Positions 9,138 through 16,626 of a DNA stretch of 34,049 nucleotides are shown here, piece after piece (position 1 is the stretch's first letter; every line of letters begins with the position of its first letter). Origin of the DNA: Gammaproteobacteria bacterium (GTDB lineage Bacteria; Pseudomonadota; Gammaproteobacteria; Pseudomonadales; Pseudomonadaceae); assembly GCA_018826895.1 (NCBI GenBank), contig JAHJYA010000086.1:1-34049 (forward strand), given 5' to 3'. A program made the position numbers and the translations under genes. The notes beneath the pieces were generated by a model. The model did no database searches. It was not told the DNA's origin and saw only the letters and a list, made by a program, of their open reading frames with translations.

Positions 9138-10064
9138 GTGTTGATGAGTCGAATGAGCTGCGCTGTCCTGTTATTTGGCAGCCTGTTGTACGCCGCCTGG
9201 GCTGGGGCGGCCGAGCCGCTGGTGGCCAGGCAGTCCGCCGGCCTGGCAGCCCAGCCGCAGCGGATCGTCAGCCTGGACGAGTTAAGCACCGAGCTGCTGG
9301 TGTCTCTGGGGATCGAGCCGGTGGGGGTGGCCAACCTGGCGAACTATCGGCGTTATATCAATATCGGTAATGAGCAGCTTGAGCACAGCGTGGCCCTGGG
9401 ATCGGCCCAGCAGCCGGATCTGGAGGCGATTGCGCGGCTGAAGCCGGACCTGATCGTTGGCGTGGCTTACCTGCATCTGTCGTTGTTCGAGCGCCTCGAC
9501 GGTCTGGCACCGACCCTGATCTATCAGGTCTCACTGGCCTCGGACGGTTACGACGGTGTGGCCATCGGTGAAGCCATGCTCGAACACCTGGGCCGACTGA
9601 CCGGGCGCGAGGCTCAGGCTCGCGAGGTCGTGGAGGAGGGCCGGGCGGCCCTGGCCGCGGCGCAACAGCAAGTGCGTGACCGCGACCTGGCGGGCGAGCC
9701 GGTGACGGTGCTTTATCCGCTAGTGCAGCAGGGCACCTTTATTGCGCTCAACCAGCAGACCTTGATCGGCAGCCTGATGAACCGCCTCGGCGTGCATGCA
9801 CCCTGGCCCCTGCAGTCGGTGCACAGCCTGCATCGGCGGATCGACATGCGCACCTTCGCCCGTGAAGAGCGCTTGCGTGTGCTGTTTGTCGGCGGTCAGG
9901 GCGAAGCGCCGTTTTTCCGCAGCGCGCTCTGGCAGGCGTTGCCGGTGGCCAGGCAGCAGCATTACGCGTTTTTGCCGACGCCTTACTGGACTTTCGGTGG
10001 TCCACGCTCGGTCGCTGTCATCGCCAATCAGATCAGCGACGCGCTTGGGGCGATGAGCCGTTAA
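9138..10064 (+). CDS. Periplasmic iron-siderophore binding protein (FhuD/FecB-like)
   Basis: This 308-residue secreted protein would capture ferric siderophore in the periplasm and hand it to the fused permease. A signal peptide of about 25 residues ends near AGAAEP, with no lipobox cysteine. The body has the class III binding-protein pattern: [26 protein letters not shown], then [17 protein letters not shown], and a C-terminal lobe. GTG at 9138 is chosen because GGAGG lies 7 bases upstream; the ATG at 9144 is a possible alternative with poorer spacing. Only 4 bases separate it from the permease gene. The stop codon TAA overlaps the -35-like part of a candidate promoter for mbtH. Confidence 0.92.
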   Translation: MLMSRMSCAVLLFGSLLYAAWAGAAEPLVARQSAGLAAQPQRIVSLDELSTELLVSLGIEPVGVANLANYRRYINIGNEQLEHSVALGSAQQPDLEAIARLKPDLIVGVAYLHLSLFERLDGLAPTLIYQVSLASDGYDGVAIGEAMLEHLGRLTGREAQAREVVEEGRAALAAAQQQVRDRDLAGEPVTVLYPLVQQGTFIALNQQTLIGSLMNRLGVHAPWPLQSVHSLHRRIDMRTFAREERLRVLFVGGQGEAPFFRSALWQALPVARQQHYAFLPTPYWTFGGPRSVAVIANQISDALGAMSR

Positions 10065-10085
10065 ATTTTGCCGCGGCCCATTCGT
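10062..10085 (+). promoter_or_regulatory. Candidate iron-starvation (PvdS-type ECF sigma) promoter for mbtH
   Basis: TAAAT at 10062-10066 is followed after exactly 16 bases by CGT at 10083-10085, the spacing of the Pseudomonas IS-box promoters used by PvdS (TAAAT-N16-CGT). It lies 45 bases before the mbtH start, as in the pyoverdine mbtH-like gene of P. aeruginosa. The core is short, and the flanking bases fit less well, so a chance match is possible. A housekeeping-type alternative (TTGCCG, 17 bases, TCTAAA) overlaps it. Confidence 0.45.
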
Positions 10086-10129
10086 CTTTATCTAAAGACA
10101 ATGCAGCCACTTTCAGTGAGGTAACGCCC

Positions 10130-10330
10130 ATGAGCTTCGACAATGAAAACGCGCGCTTTCAGGTCGTGGTCAACCAGGAGCAGCAGTACTCCATCTGGCC
10201 GGACTACAAGGCCATTCCTGATGGCTGGACGGCGGTCGGGGTGAGCGGCGACAAGGCGACTTGCCTGGCTCACATCGAGACGGTGTGGACCGATATGCGC
10301 CCGCTGAGCCTGCGCCAGGCGATGGCGTGA
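10130..10330 (+). CDS. MbtH-family NRPS accessory protein
   Basis: This 66-residue protein is a clear MbtH family member. It has [10 protein letters not shown], the PDGW turn, [14 protein letters not shown] and the C-terminal [11 protein letters not shown], including the invariant tryptophans. MbtH proteins bind adenylation domains and are needed for their solubility or activity, so this one probably serves the NRPS at the start of the window. GAGG lies upstream with about 9 bases of spacing. It begins the biosynthetic run mbtH – hydroxylase – acyltransferase – fhuF, and its promoter candidate at 10062-10085 suggests separate iron-starvation control. Confidence 0.97.
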   Translation: MSFDNENARFQVVVNQEQQYSIWPDYKAIPDGWTAVGVSGDKATCLAHIETVWTDMRPLSLRQAMA

Positions 10331-10356
10331 ACCCCCAGCATAGGTGGAGCAAAGCA

Positions 10357-11340
10357 ATGAACCAAGCGATCGACCTGGCGCCTATGTCGTTGCGTGTCGA
10401 GGCCGGGCTGCCGGTGCGGGTCAGCCCGTTGCAGGCAGGGCAGACGTTGCATGAGCACCTGCCTGCACTGCAGCAACTGACGCAGGCGCACCTGGAGAGC
10501 GCCGGCGGCATGCTGTTCAGCGGCTTTGCCGGTATTGATGTCGGCGGTTTTCAGGCCTTTGCTGGCTCGTTCGGCCACCCGCTGCTGAGCTACGAGTTCG
10601 GTTCTACGCCACGCAGCAAGGTGGGCGCAGGCGGGGTCTACACCTCCACGGAGTTCCCGGCGCATCGCGCCATCCCGCTGCACAATGAGCAGGCCTACAC
10701 CAACGAGTGGCCGATGCGCATCTGGTTCTATTGCGCCCAGGCCGCCGAGCAGGGCGGCGAGACACCGATTGCCGACAGCCGCGAGGTCTACCGACGCATC
10801 GACCCGGCGATTCGTCAGCGCTTTGCCGAGAAGAAACTGCTGTACGTGCGCAACTACGGCAATGGCCTCGATTTGCCCTGGCAGCAGGTGTTCAACACCG
10901 AGGAGCGCCAACAGGTCGAGCGTTACTGCCGCGAGCGCGGTATCCAGTATGAATGGCTGGGCGATGACGAGCTGCGCACCCAGCAACGCTGCCAGGGCGT
11001 CGCCCAGCACCCGCGCACCGGTGACTGGGTGTGGTTCAACCAGGCGCACCTGTTTCACCTGTCGTCGCTGGATGCCGAGACCCAGGAGATTCTCATCGAC
11101 TCGGTGGGACTCGAAGGCGTGCCGCGCAACGTCTATTACGGCGACGGCACACCCATCGAAGCCAGCCTGCTGGATGAGGTGCGCGGCGTGCTCGACGCCT
11201 GCGCCATCCGCTTCCCCTGGCAGACTGGCGACATCCTGATGCTCGACAACATGCTCACCGCCCACGCCCGCGACCCGTTCAAAGGGCCGCGCAAGGTGGT
11301 GGTGGCCATGGCCGAAGGCCGCAGCGGAGACCTGTTATGA
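10357..11340 (+). CDS. TauD/SyrP-type Fe(II)/2-oxoglutarate hydroxylase, probable NRPS aspartate beta-hydroxylase
   Basis: This 327-residue non-haem iron dioxygenase resembles SyrP and the clavaminate-synthase-like branch of the TauD superfamily. The metal triad is visible as H109-N-E111 (HxE rather than HxD) and H303, with R312 as the likely 2-oxoglutarate anchor. AQAAEQGGETPIADSR and FNQAHLFH are typical of this group. Relatives hydroxylate the beta carbon of an amino acid, usually aspartate, while it is tethered to a carrier domain; beta-hydroxyaspartate binds Fe(III) in many peptide siderophores. The ATG at 10357 has GGTGGAG upstream, and its stop overlaps the acyltransferase start (ATGA). 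Substrate (Asp, or less likely His or Asn) is inferred from context. Confidence 0.88.
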   Translation: MNQAIDLAPMSLRVEAGLPVRVSPLQAGQTLHEHLPALQQLTQAHLESAGGMLFSGFAGIDVGGFQAFAGSFGHPLLSYEFGSTPRSKVGAGGVYTSTEFPAHRAIPLHNEQAYTNEWPMRIWFYCAQAAEQGGETPIADSREVYRRIDPAIRQRFAEKKLLYVRNYGNGLDLPWQQVFNTEERQQVERYCRERGIQYEWLGDDELRTQQRCQGVAQHPRTGDWVWFNQAHLFHLSSLDAETQEILIDSVGLEGVPRNVYYGDGTPIEASLLDEVRGVLDACAIRFPWQTGDILMLDNMLTAHARDPFKGPRKVVVAMAEGRSGDLL

Positions 11341-12341
11341 ATCACCCTGAGAGCAGTCGCCCTCTGCCATTACCGGATGGCCGCATCCTGTATGCCGAGC
11401 AGCGCGAACGGGACACCTGGCTCTCGCTTGACGGCCAACCGCTGCTGCACCTTTGCAGCCTCGCCGAGGGTGTGCTGCAACCCGTGGAGGTGGCTTCCGG
11501 CGATGGCGCCGCCGCGCTGTGGAGTGCCTGCTACTGGTGGTTTGCTCAGGCGCCAGAGGTGGCGTACCTGCTTTGGCAGGGGCTGGATGCAGACAGCGCG
11601 CGGCGTTGTCAGGACTGGCTGCGGCCTGGCAGCGAGCCGGGCACCTGGCGGGTTGAACGCAGCGTGTTCTGGCAGGTCGCCCAGCCCTGGTTGCAACAGG
11701 CGTGTGGCCCGTATCCGGAGCAGTTGGTCATGACGGACGGCAAGCGCCATCCGTTGCGGCGCGGCAAGCCCGTGGGTGAGCTGTACCGGCGCTATGACGC
11801 GCGTCTGGGTGCCTGGGTCTCCTTACGCAGCCTGGATATCGACACTGACCTGGAGCGCTTCAGTCGCTGGCAGAACACGCCGCGGGTGTTGCAGTTCTGG
11901 CAGGAGGGCGGCAGCCTGGAGCAGCATCGTCAATACCTGCAAGGCATTGCCGCCGACCCCCATGTGTACAGCCTGATCGGCTGTTTCGACGATCAGCCGT
12001 TTGCCTATTTCGAGCTGTACTGGGCGCGCGAAGACCGCATTGCACCCTTCTATGGGGTCGACGATTATGATCGCGGTATCCACATGCTGGTGGGCGAGCA
12101 GGCGCACCGCGGGCCGCACAAGGTGGCGAGCTGGCTGGCCGCGTTGACCCACTATGCGTTTCTCGATGACCCGCGCACGCGCAAGGTCGTCGCCGAGCCA
12201 CGGGCGGACAATGCCAAGATGATCGCGTACATGCAGGCGCTCGGTTATTACCGGGAAAAGGACTTCGACTTCCCGCACAAGCGTGCTGCGCTGATGGCGA
12301 TTGCCCGTGAGCGTTTCTTCGCCGGCAACGCCTTGTGTTGA
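11337..12341 (+). CDS. IucB/AlcB-type GNAT acyltransferase for hydroxamate formation
   Basis: This 334-residue protein belongs to the siderophore N-acyltransferase family (IucB, RhbD, AlcB), which acylates an N-hydroxy-diamine with acyl-CoA to make a hydroxamate. The C-terminal half (~150-334) is the GNAT-like domain, with FAYFELYWAREDRIAPFY, an acyl-CoA loop around HRGPHKVASW and VVAEPRADNAKMIAYMQALGY. The N-terminal part is the less conserved extension usual for the family. Its length is close to IucB (~315). It is translationally coupled to the hydroxylase gene by an ATGA overlap. The N-hydroxylase that should supply its substrate (an IucD/PvdA-type flavoprotein) is not in this window and is expected upstream. 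The acyl group, acetyl or other, cannot be read from sequence. Confidence 0.88.
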   Translation: MNHPESSRPLPLPDGRILYAEQRERDTWLSLDGQPLLHLCSLAEGVLQPVEVASGDGAAALWSACYWWFAQAPEVAYLLWQGLDADSARRCQDWLRPGSEPGTWRVERSVFWQVAQPWLQQACGPYPEQLVMTDGKRHPLRRGKPVGELYRRYDARLGAWVSLRSLDIDTDLERFSRWQNTPRVLQFWQEGGSLEQHRQYLQGIAADPHVYSLIGCFDDQPFAYFELYWAREDRIAPFYGVDDYDRGIHMLVGEQAHRGPHKVASWLAALTHYAFLDDPRTRKVVAEPRADNAKMIAYMQALGYYREKDFDFPHKRAALMAIARERFFAGNALC

Positions 12342-12354
12342 GGCCGCCCGCCCG

Positions 12355-13098
12355 ATGATCGAAGCGTTGGCGCCGCTGTTCGCCGGGCCTTTTGCGTCCT
12401 ATCGTGACACCCTGGTGCTGGCCGACGACCCGCGGCCGTCGGTGCCGCTGGCCGAGCTGCTGAGCCCCGAGGGCTTGTCCGCGTTGCTCGCCGGCTTCGC
12501 CCCGGAGCATGCCGGCGGCGATCGGCGCGCGCTGGTCTCGCAGTGGTCCAAGTATTATTTCGTGCGCCTGATTCCGCCGGTGGTGGCTGCTGCGCTGGTG
12601 TTGAATCGACGCTTGCCCCTGGGTATCGAGCAGTTGCAGGTGGTGCTCGACGCGCAGTACATGCCCCAGGCCTTCAAACTGCCGGACGCGGGCCAGCTCT
12701 TCGCCCCCACTGAGCCCTTTGCGCGCTTCGCCCATTTGCAGGACGACAACCTGCTGCCCTTTATCCAGGCGCTGACCAGCCAGGTGAAGATTGCCCCCAA
12801 AGTGCTCTGGAGCAACGCCGGTAACTACTTCGAGTGGCTACTGACGGAGCTGGCCAAAGTCGTGCCGGGGCCTTTGCTGGCCGATGGCTTCGCCTTGCTA
12901 CAGAGCGCTAAGCGCCCTGACGGCACGCGCAACCCGCTGTACCAACCGGTGCGTTATGTCGAACTCGAAGGGGCGGCCATGCCCTGGCGTCAGCGGCGGG
13001 TCTGCTGCATTCGCTACCTGCTGCCCGACCTCGAACTGTGCGAGAACTGCCCACTGCTCGATACACCGCCGGCATTGAGTAGCGGGGCGGCGGACTGA
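12355..13098 (+). CDS. fhuF: FhuF-type siderophore-iron reductase
   Basis: This 247-residue cytoplasmic [2Fe-2S] protein would reduce ferric siderophore after import to release Fe(II). The diagnostic C-terminal cysteines are present as CC-x10-C-x2-C (CCIRYLLPDLELCENC). The FhuF pattern SQWSKYYFVRLIPPVVAAAL and the NAGNYFEW segment are also seen. The frame also has a TTG at 12301, but ATG at 12355 with GAGG about 11 bases upstream, 13 bases after the acyltransferase stop, is more likely. Reductive release suits a hydroxamate or mixed-ligand siderophore. The gene ends 28 bases from the convergent ATPase gene. Confidence 0.92.
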   Translation: MIEALAPLFAGPFASYRDTLVLADDPRPSVPLAELLSPEGLSALLAGFAPEHAGGDRRALVSQWSKYYFVRLIPPVVAAALVLNRRLPLGIEQLQVVLDAQYMPQAFKLPDAGQLFAPTEPFARFAHLQDDNLLPFIQALTSQVKIAPKVLWSNAGNYFEWLLTELAKVVPGPLLADGFALLQSAKRPDGTRNPLYQPVRYVELEGAAMPWRQRRVCCIRYLLPDLELCENCPLLDTPPALSSGAAD

Positions 13099-13126
13099 AT
13101 GTTGCCCGGGGTGTGCACGGTCATGC

Positions 13127-13894
13127 TTACGCCAGGTAGCTGATCGGGGAGCCATTTTGCGGGTGCTGCATAACCTGCATGGGAATGCCGTAGATGGCTT
13201 CCAGCGCCTCGCTGTGCATCAACTCGCCCGGCGAACCCTGCATAAGGAGTTTGCCGCCGTGCAGGGCGAGCAGGTGGTCGCAATAGCGGGCCGCCATATT
13301 CACGTCATGCAAAACCACCAGCACGCCGAGGTCGAGTTTCTGGCTGAGGTTGTGGATCAGCGCCAGCACTTCGACCTGATGGGCGATATCTAGGGCCGAG
13401 GTCGGTTCATCGAGCAGCAGGTAGCGGCTATTCTGCGCCAGCAGCATGGCCAGCCAGACCCGTTGCCGCTCGCCACCGGAGAGGTGATCGACCAGGCGCT
13501 CGGCAAACGGCTCGATATGGGTGAGCTGCATGGCGCGCTCGATCTGCTCCTGGTCCGCCGGACCGATACGCCCCAGGGCGCCGTGCCAGGGGTAGCGACC
13601 GAAGCCGACCAACTCACGCACGCTAATGCCTTCGGCAGCGGGCAACTGCTGCGGCAGATAGGCGACCTGCCGGGCAAAGTCGCGGTTCTTCCAGTCCTGC
13701 AGGTGCTTGCCGTCGAGCGCCACCTGACCGCCGCTAGGTTGCAGCTGGCGCGCCAGGATCTTCAACAGGGTGGACTTACCTGAACCGTTATGGCCGATCA
13801 GCCCGACCATCTGGCCGCTGGGTATCTCCAGGGTCAGGGGGTGCAGCAAGGTGCGCGCATTGAGATCGAAGCGCACGGCATCCAATGTGAACAT
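13127..13894 (-). CDS. Ferric-siderophore ABC transporter ATP-binding protein (FhuC/FepC-like)
   Basis: This 255-residue ATPase should power the fused permease at 7097-9133. Seen: Walker A GHNGSGKST, Q-loop AYLPQQLPAAEG, signature LSGGERQRVWLAML, Walker B YLLLDEPTSALD and the H-loop VVLHDVNMAARYCD. The overall pattern is the FecE/FhuC iron-siderophore branch. It lies opposite to the rest of the cluster and has its own promoter with a good Fur-box candidate, so the ATPase is expressed separately from permease and binding protein. No second ATPase is visible in the window. Confidence 0.95.
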   Translation of the reverse strand: MFTLDAVRFDLNARTLLHPLTLEIPSGQMVGLIGHNGSGKSTLLKILARQLQPSGGQVALDGKHLQDWKNRDFARQVAYLPQQLPAAEGISVRELVGFGRYPWHGALGRIGPADQEQIERAMQLTHIEPFAERLVDHLSGGERQRVWLAMLLAQNSRYLLLDEPTSALDIAHQVEVLALIHNLSQKLDLGVLVVLHDVNMAARYCDHLLALHGGKLLMQGSPGELMHSEALEAIYGIPMQVMQHPQNGSPISYLA

Positions 13895-13932
13895 AGGTTT
13901 TCTGGGACGCGCCGACGGAAAAAGAAGGCGGG

Positions 13933-13961
13933 ACTCTATTACAAATGAAAACTGTTATCAA
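13933..13961 (-). promoter_or_regulatory. Candidate Fur-regulated promoter of the ABC ATPase gene
   Basis: On the minus strand, TTGATA (13961-13956), a 17-base spacer and TAGAGT (13938-13933) form a plausible sigma70 promoter about 40 bases before the ATPase start. A Fur-box-like sequence at 13941-13959, with 12 of 19 consensus positions including a perfect TTATC arm, covers most of the spacer. Its location fits iron repression. Confidence 0.5.
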
Positions 13962-14070
13962 ACATGCGGCGTCACGTCGGCCGCCGGACGGCTTCGGGAG
14001 GCGTGTCGAGTGAGTCGAGCATGGCGCTTCCGTGATTGCTTGGCCCGCCCATGCGCTGGATGAATTTCGC

Positions 14071-14099
14071 TTGCCTGGATCTAGATGCGGGTATATACA
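14071..14099 (+). promoter_or_regulatory. Candidate promoter of the marR gene
   Basis: TTGCCT (14071-14076), a 17-base spacer and TATACA (14094-14099) precede the marR start codon. The spacing predicts a transcript start almost at the ATG (14107), so the message may be leaderless. The short alternating tract GTATATACACGTAC around the -10 could also be an autoregulatory operator. Confidence 0.4.
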
Positions 14100-14106
14100 C
14101 GTACTT

Positions 14107-14520
14107 ATGTTGCCGACCCAATGCCTCTGTACCAAGCTGCGCCGCGCCAGTCGTGGTGTCAGCAAGCTCTATGACGATGCCCTCGCAGGTGTCGGACTCA
14201 CCGTTGCCCAGTATTCCCTACTGAAGAACCTGCAACGCCTTGAGCAACCGAGCATTACCTGTCTGGCGCAAGCTGTGGGGCTGGAGCGCAGTACTCTGGG
14301 CCGTAACCTGCGACTGCTCGAAAACAAGGGGCTAGTGGTGCTCGAAGGTGGGGAGGATCAGCGCAATCGGCTGGTGCTTTTGACTGCCGAGGGCGACAAG
14401 TGCCTCGAACGAGGATTGCAGGCCTGGCAACAGGCGCAGGAGCAACTGGCGTCACGTCTCGGTCCGGAACAGAAGGCCGCGCTGATGACGATGCTTGACC
14501 AACTCGAAACGCTCGACTGA
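14107..14520 (+). CDS. MarR-family transcriptional regulator
   Basis: This 137-residue winged-helix repressor has the MarR layout: N-terminal dimer helices (LRRASRGVSKLYDDALAG), the recognition helix region LAQAVGLERSTLGRNLRLLENKGLV, and the wing with the family DxRxR-like sequence DQRNRLVLLT. The ATG at 14107 gives the usual length, whereas the frame extends to 14032 without a ribosome site. No strong Shine-Dalgarno precedes 14107, in line with a leaderless message. It sits 32 bases before a major facilitator gene in the same direction, the usual arrangement for a ligand-responsive repressor of an efflux pump. The ligand is unknown. Confidence 0.88.
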   Translation: MLPTQCLCTKLRRASRGVSKLYDDALAGVGLTVAQYSLLKNLQRLEQPSITCLAQAVGLERSTLGRNLRLLENKGLVVLEGGEDQRNRLVLLTAEGDKCLERGLQAWQQAQEQLASRLGPEQKAALMTMLDQLETLD

Positions 14521-14552
14521 CTGGCGGGTGCCTGCCCGCACTAGGACTTTTT

Positions 14553-15755
14553 ATGGCTGCCGTGTGGCGCAAGAGTGTTTGGATTCTTCTCGGGGGTTCG
14601 CTGATCCTCGCCTTGTCGTTGGGTATCCGGCACGGCTTCGGCCTGTTTTTGGCGCCGATGAGCGCCGACTTTGGCTGGGGGCGTGAGGTATTCGCCTTTG
14701 CCATTGCTTTGCAGAACCTTATCTGGGGTTTGGCGCAGCCCTTTGCGGGCGCCGTTGCCGACCGCTTCGGGGCGCGCCGCACGGTGATTGTCGGCGGTGT
14801 GCTCTATGCCCTCGGCTTGCTGTGCATGGCCCTGGCTGACTCGCCCTGGTCGTTGTCGCTGAGTGCGGGGCTGCTGATTGGCATTGGTTTGTCCGGCACC
14901 TCGTTCTCGGTGATTCTCGGTGTGGTGGGGCGCGCCGTCCCTGCGCAGAACCGCAGCATGGCCATGGGCATTGCCGCTGCTGCAGGCTCATTTGGCCAGT
15001 TCATCATGCTGCCTGGCTCCCTTGGCCTGATTGCCTGGCTGGGTTGGTCGGCTGCGCTGCTGGCCCTGGGGCTTTTGGTGGCGCTGATCGTGCCGTTGGC
15101 AAGCATGATCAAAGATGTGCCGTTGCCTGCCCTGGCAGGCGAGCAGACCCTGGCTGAGGCCCTGCGCGAGGCCTGTGCGCATCGCGGTTTCTGGTTGCTG
15201 GCCCTGGGTTTTTTCGTCTGCGGTTTTCAGGTGGTGTTTATTGGCGTGCACCTGCCGGCCTACCTGGTTGATCAGCACCTGCCGGCGCTGGTCGGCACCA
15301 CGGTCTTGGCGCTGGTTGGGCTATTCAATATTTTTGGCACCTACATCGCCGGCTGGCTGGGTGGGCGCATGTCCAAGCCGCGCCTGCTCACAGCGCTGTA
15401 CCTGGCACGGGCGGTGGTGATCACGCTGTTTATCATGGCGCCGCTGACGGTCTGGAGCGCTTATGCATTCGGTATCAGCATGGGGCTGTTGTGGCTGTCT
15501 ACCGTGCCGCTGACCAATGGCACGGTGGCGACGCTGTTTGGCGTGCGCAACCTGTCGATGCTGGGCGGCATCGTCTTTCTGTTTCACCAGCTCGGGGCGT
15601 TTCTCGGTGGCTGGCTGGGTGGTTATGTGTATGACCACACCGGCAACTACGACCTGGTATGGCAGATCTCGATTCTGCTCAGCCTGCTGGCCGCGGCCCT
15701 TAACTGGCCGGTGCGCGAGCAGCCGGTCGCGCGTTTGCGCACGGCCGGCGTATGA
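14553..15755 (+). CDS. Major facilitator superfamily transporter
   Basis: This 400-residue inner-membrane protein has twelve predicted helices and the MFS loop motif between helices 2 and 3 (GAVADRFGARRT), repeated more weakly mid-protein as GWLGGRMSKPR. The overall pattern (RHGFGLFLAPMSADFGWGRE near the start) resembles the monocarboxylate/OFA-like branch of MFS carriers. AGGA lies about 8 bases upstream. The start follows the marR gene closely and its stop overlaps a small hydrophobic ORF. Substrate is unknown. Because the siderophore cluster in this window has no obvious exporter, export of the siderophore is conceivable, but no sequence feature shows it. Confidence 0.88.
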   Translation: MAAVWRKSVWILLGGSLILALSLGIRHGFGLFLAPMSADFGWGREVFAFAIALQNLIWGLAQPFAGAVADRFGARRTVIVGGVLYALGLLCMALADSPWSLSLSAGLLIGIGLSGTSFSVILGVVGRAVPAQNRSMAMGIAAAAGSFGQFIMLPGSLGLIAWLGWSAALLALGLLVALIVPLASMIKDVPLPALAGEQTLAEALREACAHRGFWLLALGFFVCGFQVVFIGVHLPAYLVDQHLPALVGTTVLALVGLFNIFGTYIAGWLGGRMSKPRLLTALYLARAVVITLFIMAPLTVWSAYAFGISMGLLWLSTVPLTNGTVATLFGVRNLSMLGGIVFLFHQLGAFLGGWLGGYVYDHTGNYDLVWQISILLSLLAAALNWPVREQPVARLRTAGV

Positions 15756-15877
15756 GTGCTCGGTTTGCTGGGGGATTGTTGTTGGGCGCTGGTGCCTGCG
15801 CGCTCCTGGTGCTGGCCTGGTGGGGCTGGCGCCAGGGCGGCTTGGCCCTGCTGCAACTGGGTATGAGCCTGTGCTGA
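15752..15877 (+). CDS. Small hydrophobic protein (41 residues) coupled to the MFS gene
   Basis: A 41-codon frame starts at the ATG that overlaps the transporter stop (ATGA). It encodes a short basic start (MSARF), one hydrophobic helix (residues ~6-24) ending in AWWGWRQGG, and a second hydrophobic stretch LALLQLGMSLC. Coupling to a membrane transporter and the single-helix make-up suggest a small membrane partner. I do not recognise a family. It is too short for usual gene callers and could be fortuitous. Confidence 0.5.
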   Translation: MSARFAGGLLLGAGACALLVLAWWGWRQGGLALLQLGMSLC

Positions 15878-15958
15878 CGCATCGGGTTACCGTTGTCGAT
15901 TGCTGAGCCGTTGGCCTGGGCGTAGCGTGTCTCTGTCTCTGTGAGCGAGGTCTCGATC

Positions 15959-16510
15959 ATGTTGTCGCGTGTTCTGGCAGTACCCCTGTTGCTCGCTGCG
16001 TTGAGCAGTACCACGCTGGCGGCCGAGTGCCCGGCGTTGCTTGAAGGCGAATTGCCCAAGCTGCGCGCGAAAACCTCTATCGACCTGTGCGAGCAGTTCG
16101 CCGGCAAGCCCATGGTGGTGGTCAATACGGCGAGCTTTTGTGGGTTTACCCCGCAGTTCAAGGGGCTGGAGGCGCTGTACCAGCGCTACAAGGGCGAGGG
16201 ACTGGAGATTCTCGGGGTGCCCTCGGACGACTTCAAGCAGGAGTCCAATGACGCCGCCGAGACCGCCACGGTGTGCTACGTCAATTACGGCGTGACCTTC
16301 GCCATGACCGAGCCCCAGCACGTCACCGGGGCCAACGCCATCCCACTGTTCAAGGGCCTGGCCGCGCAGAGCGAGGCGCCGGGCTGGAACTTCTCCAAGT
16401 ACGTGGTAGACCGCAAAGGCCAGGTGGTCGCGGCGTTCTCTAGCCGTACCGCGCCGGATGATCCCAAGCTGCTGGCCGCGGTGGAGCAGGCCATCGCCAG
16501 CCAACCCTGA
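15959..16510 (+). CDS. Exported glutathione-peroxidase-family protein
   Basis: This 183-residue thioredoxin-fold peroxidase has a signal peptide ending near LAA|EC, so it should work in the periplasm on hydroperoxides. The peroxidatic cysteine lies in NTASFCGFT (C61), and WNFSKY supplies the conserved Trp143-Asn144. A second Cys in [10 protein letters not shown] (C106) may be the resolving cysteine. The usual Gln of the tetrad (in the GFPxNQF motif) is replaced: the sequence reads GVPSDDF, so the chemistry may differ. The ATG at 15959 is preferred over GTG at 15941 because it starts directly with the signal peptide. It stands alone between the MFS unit and the lipase operon. Confidence 0.88.
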   Translation: MLSRVLAVPLLLAALSSTTLAAECPALLEGELPKLRAKTSIDLCEQFAGKPMVVVNTASFCGFTPQFKGLEALYQRYKGEGLEILGVPSDDFKQESNDAAETATVCYVNYGVTFAMTEPQHVTGANAIPLFKGLAAQSEAPGWNFSKYVVDRKGQVVAAFSSRTAPDDPKLLAAVEQAIASQP

Positions 16511-16517
16511 TGCCGTC

Positions 16518-16552
16518 GCGACCCTCACCCATCTGGGCGATGGGAGGGTCGC
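16518..16552 (+). terminator. Hairpin after the peroxidase gene
   Basis: A nearly perfect stem (GCGACCCTC pairing with GAGGGTCGC, then CCCAT with ATGGG across a bulge) follows the peroxidase stop by 7 bases. Only a weak T-rich stretch follows, so it may be a transcript 3' end or an mRNA-stabilising hairpin. It separates the peroxidase from the lipase operon. Confidence 0.5.
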
Positions 16553-16626
16553 CAGGCCTCCTTTAGAGTGGTGCTACGCCGGACGCAGTTTCCCGGCGTG
16601 CCCACAATAAAAACAAGGAGGCACCC

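Noticed and set aside
10270..11265. Open frame of 331 codons on the minus strand under the hydroxylase gene
   Set aside because: The plus strand has a full enzyme with metal ligands; the minus frame has no recognisable motif and no start signal.
14553..15755. MFS protein as the siderophore exporter
   Set aside because: It has its own MarR regulator and no Fur-box-like site of its own, and its sequence resembles the general OFA/monocarboxylate branch; proximity alone is not enough.
16511..16626. Sigma-54 promoter (TGGCAC-N5-TTGC) before lipA, as known in related lipase genes
   Set aside because: I found no adequate match in the 115 bases before the start; it may lie upstream inside the peroxidase gene, but I cannot support it.
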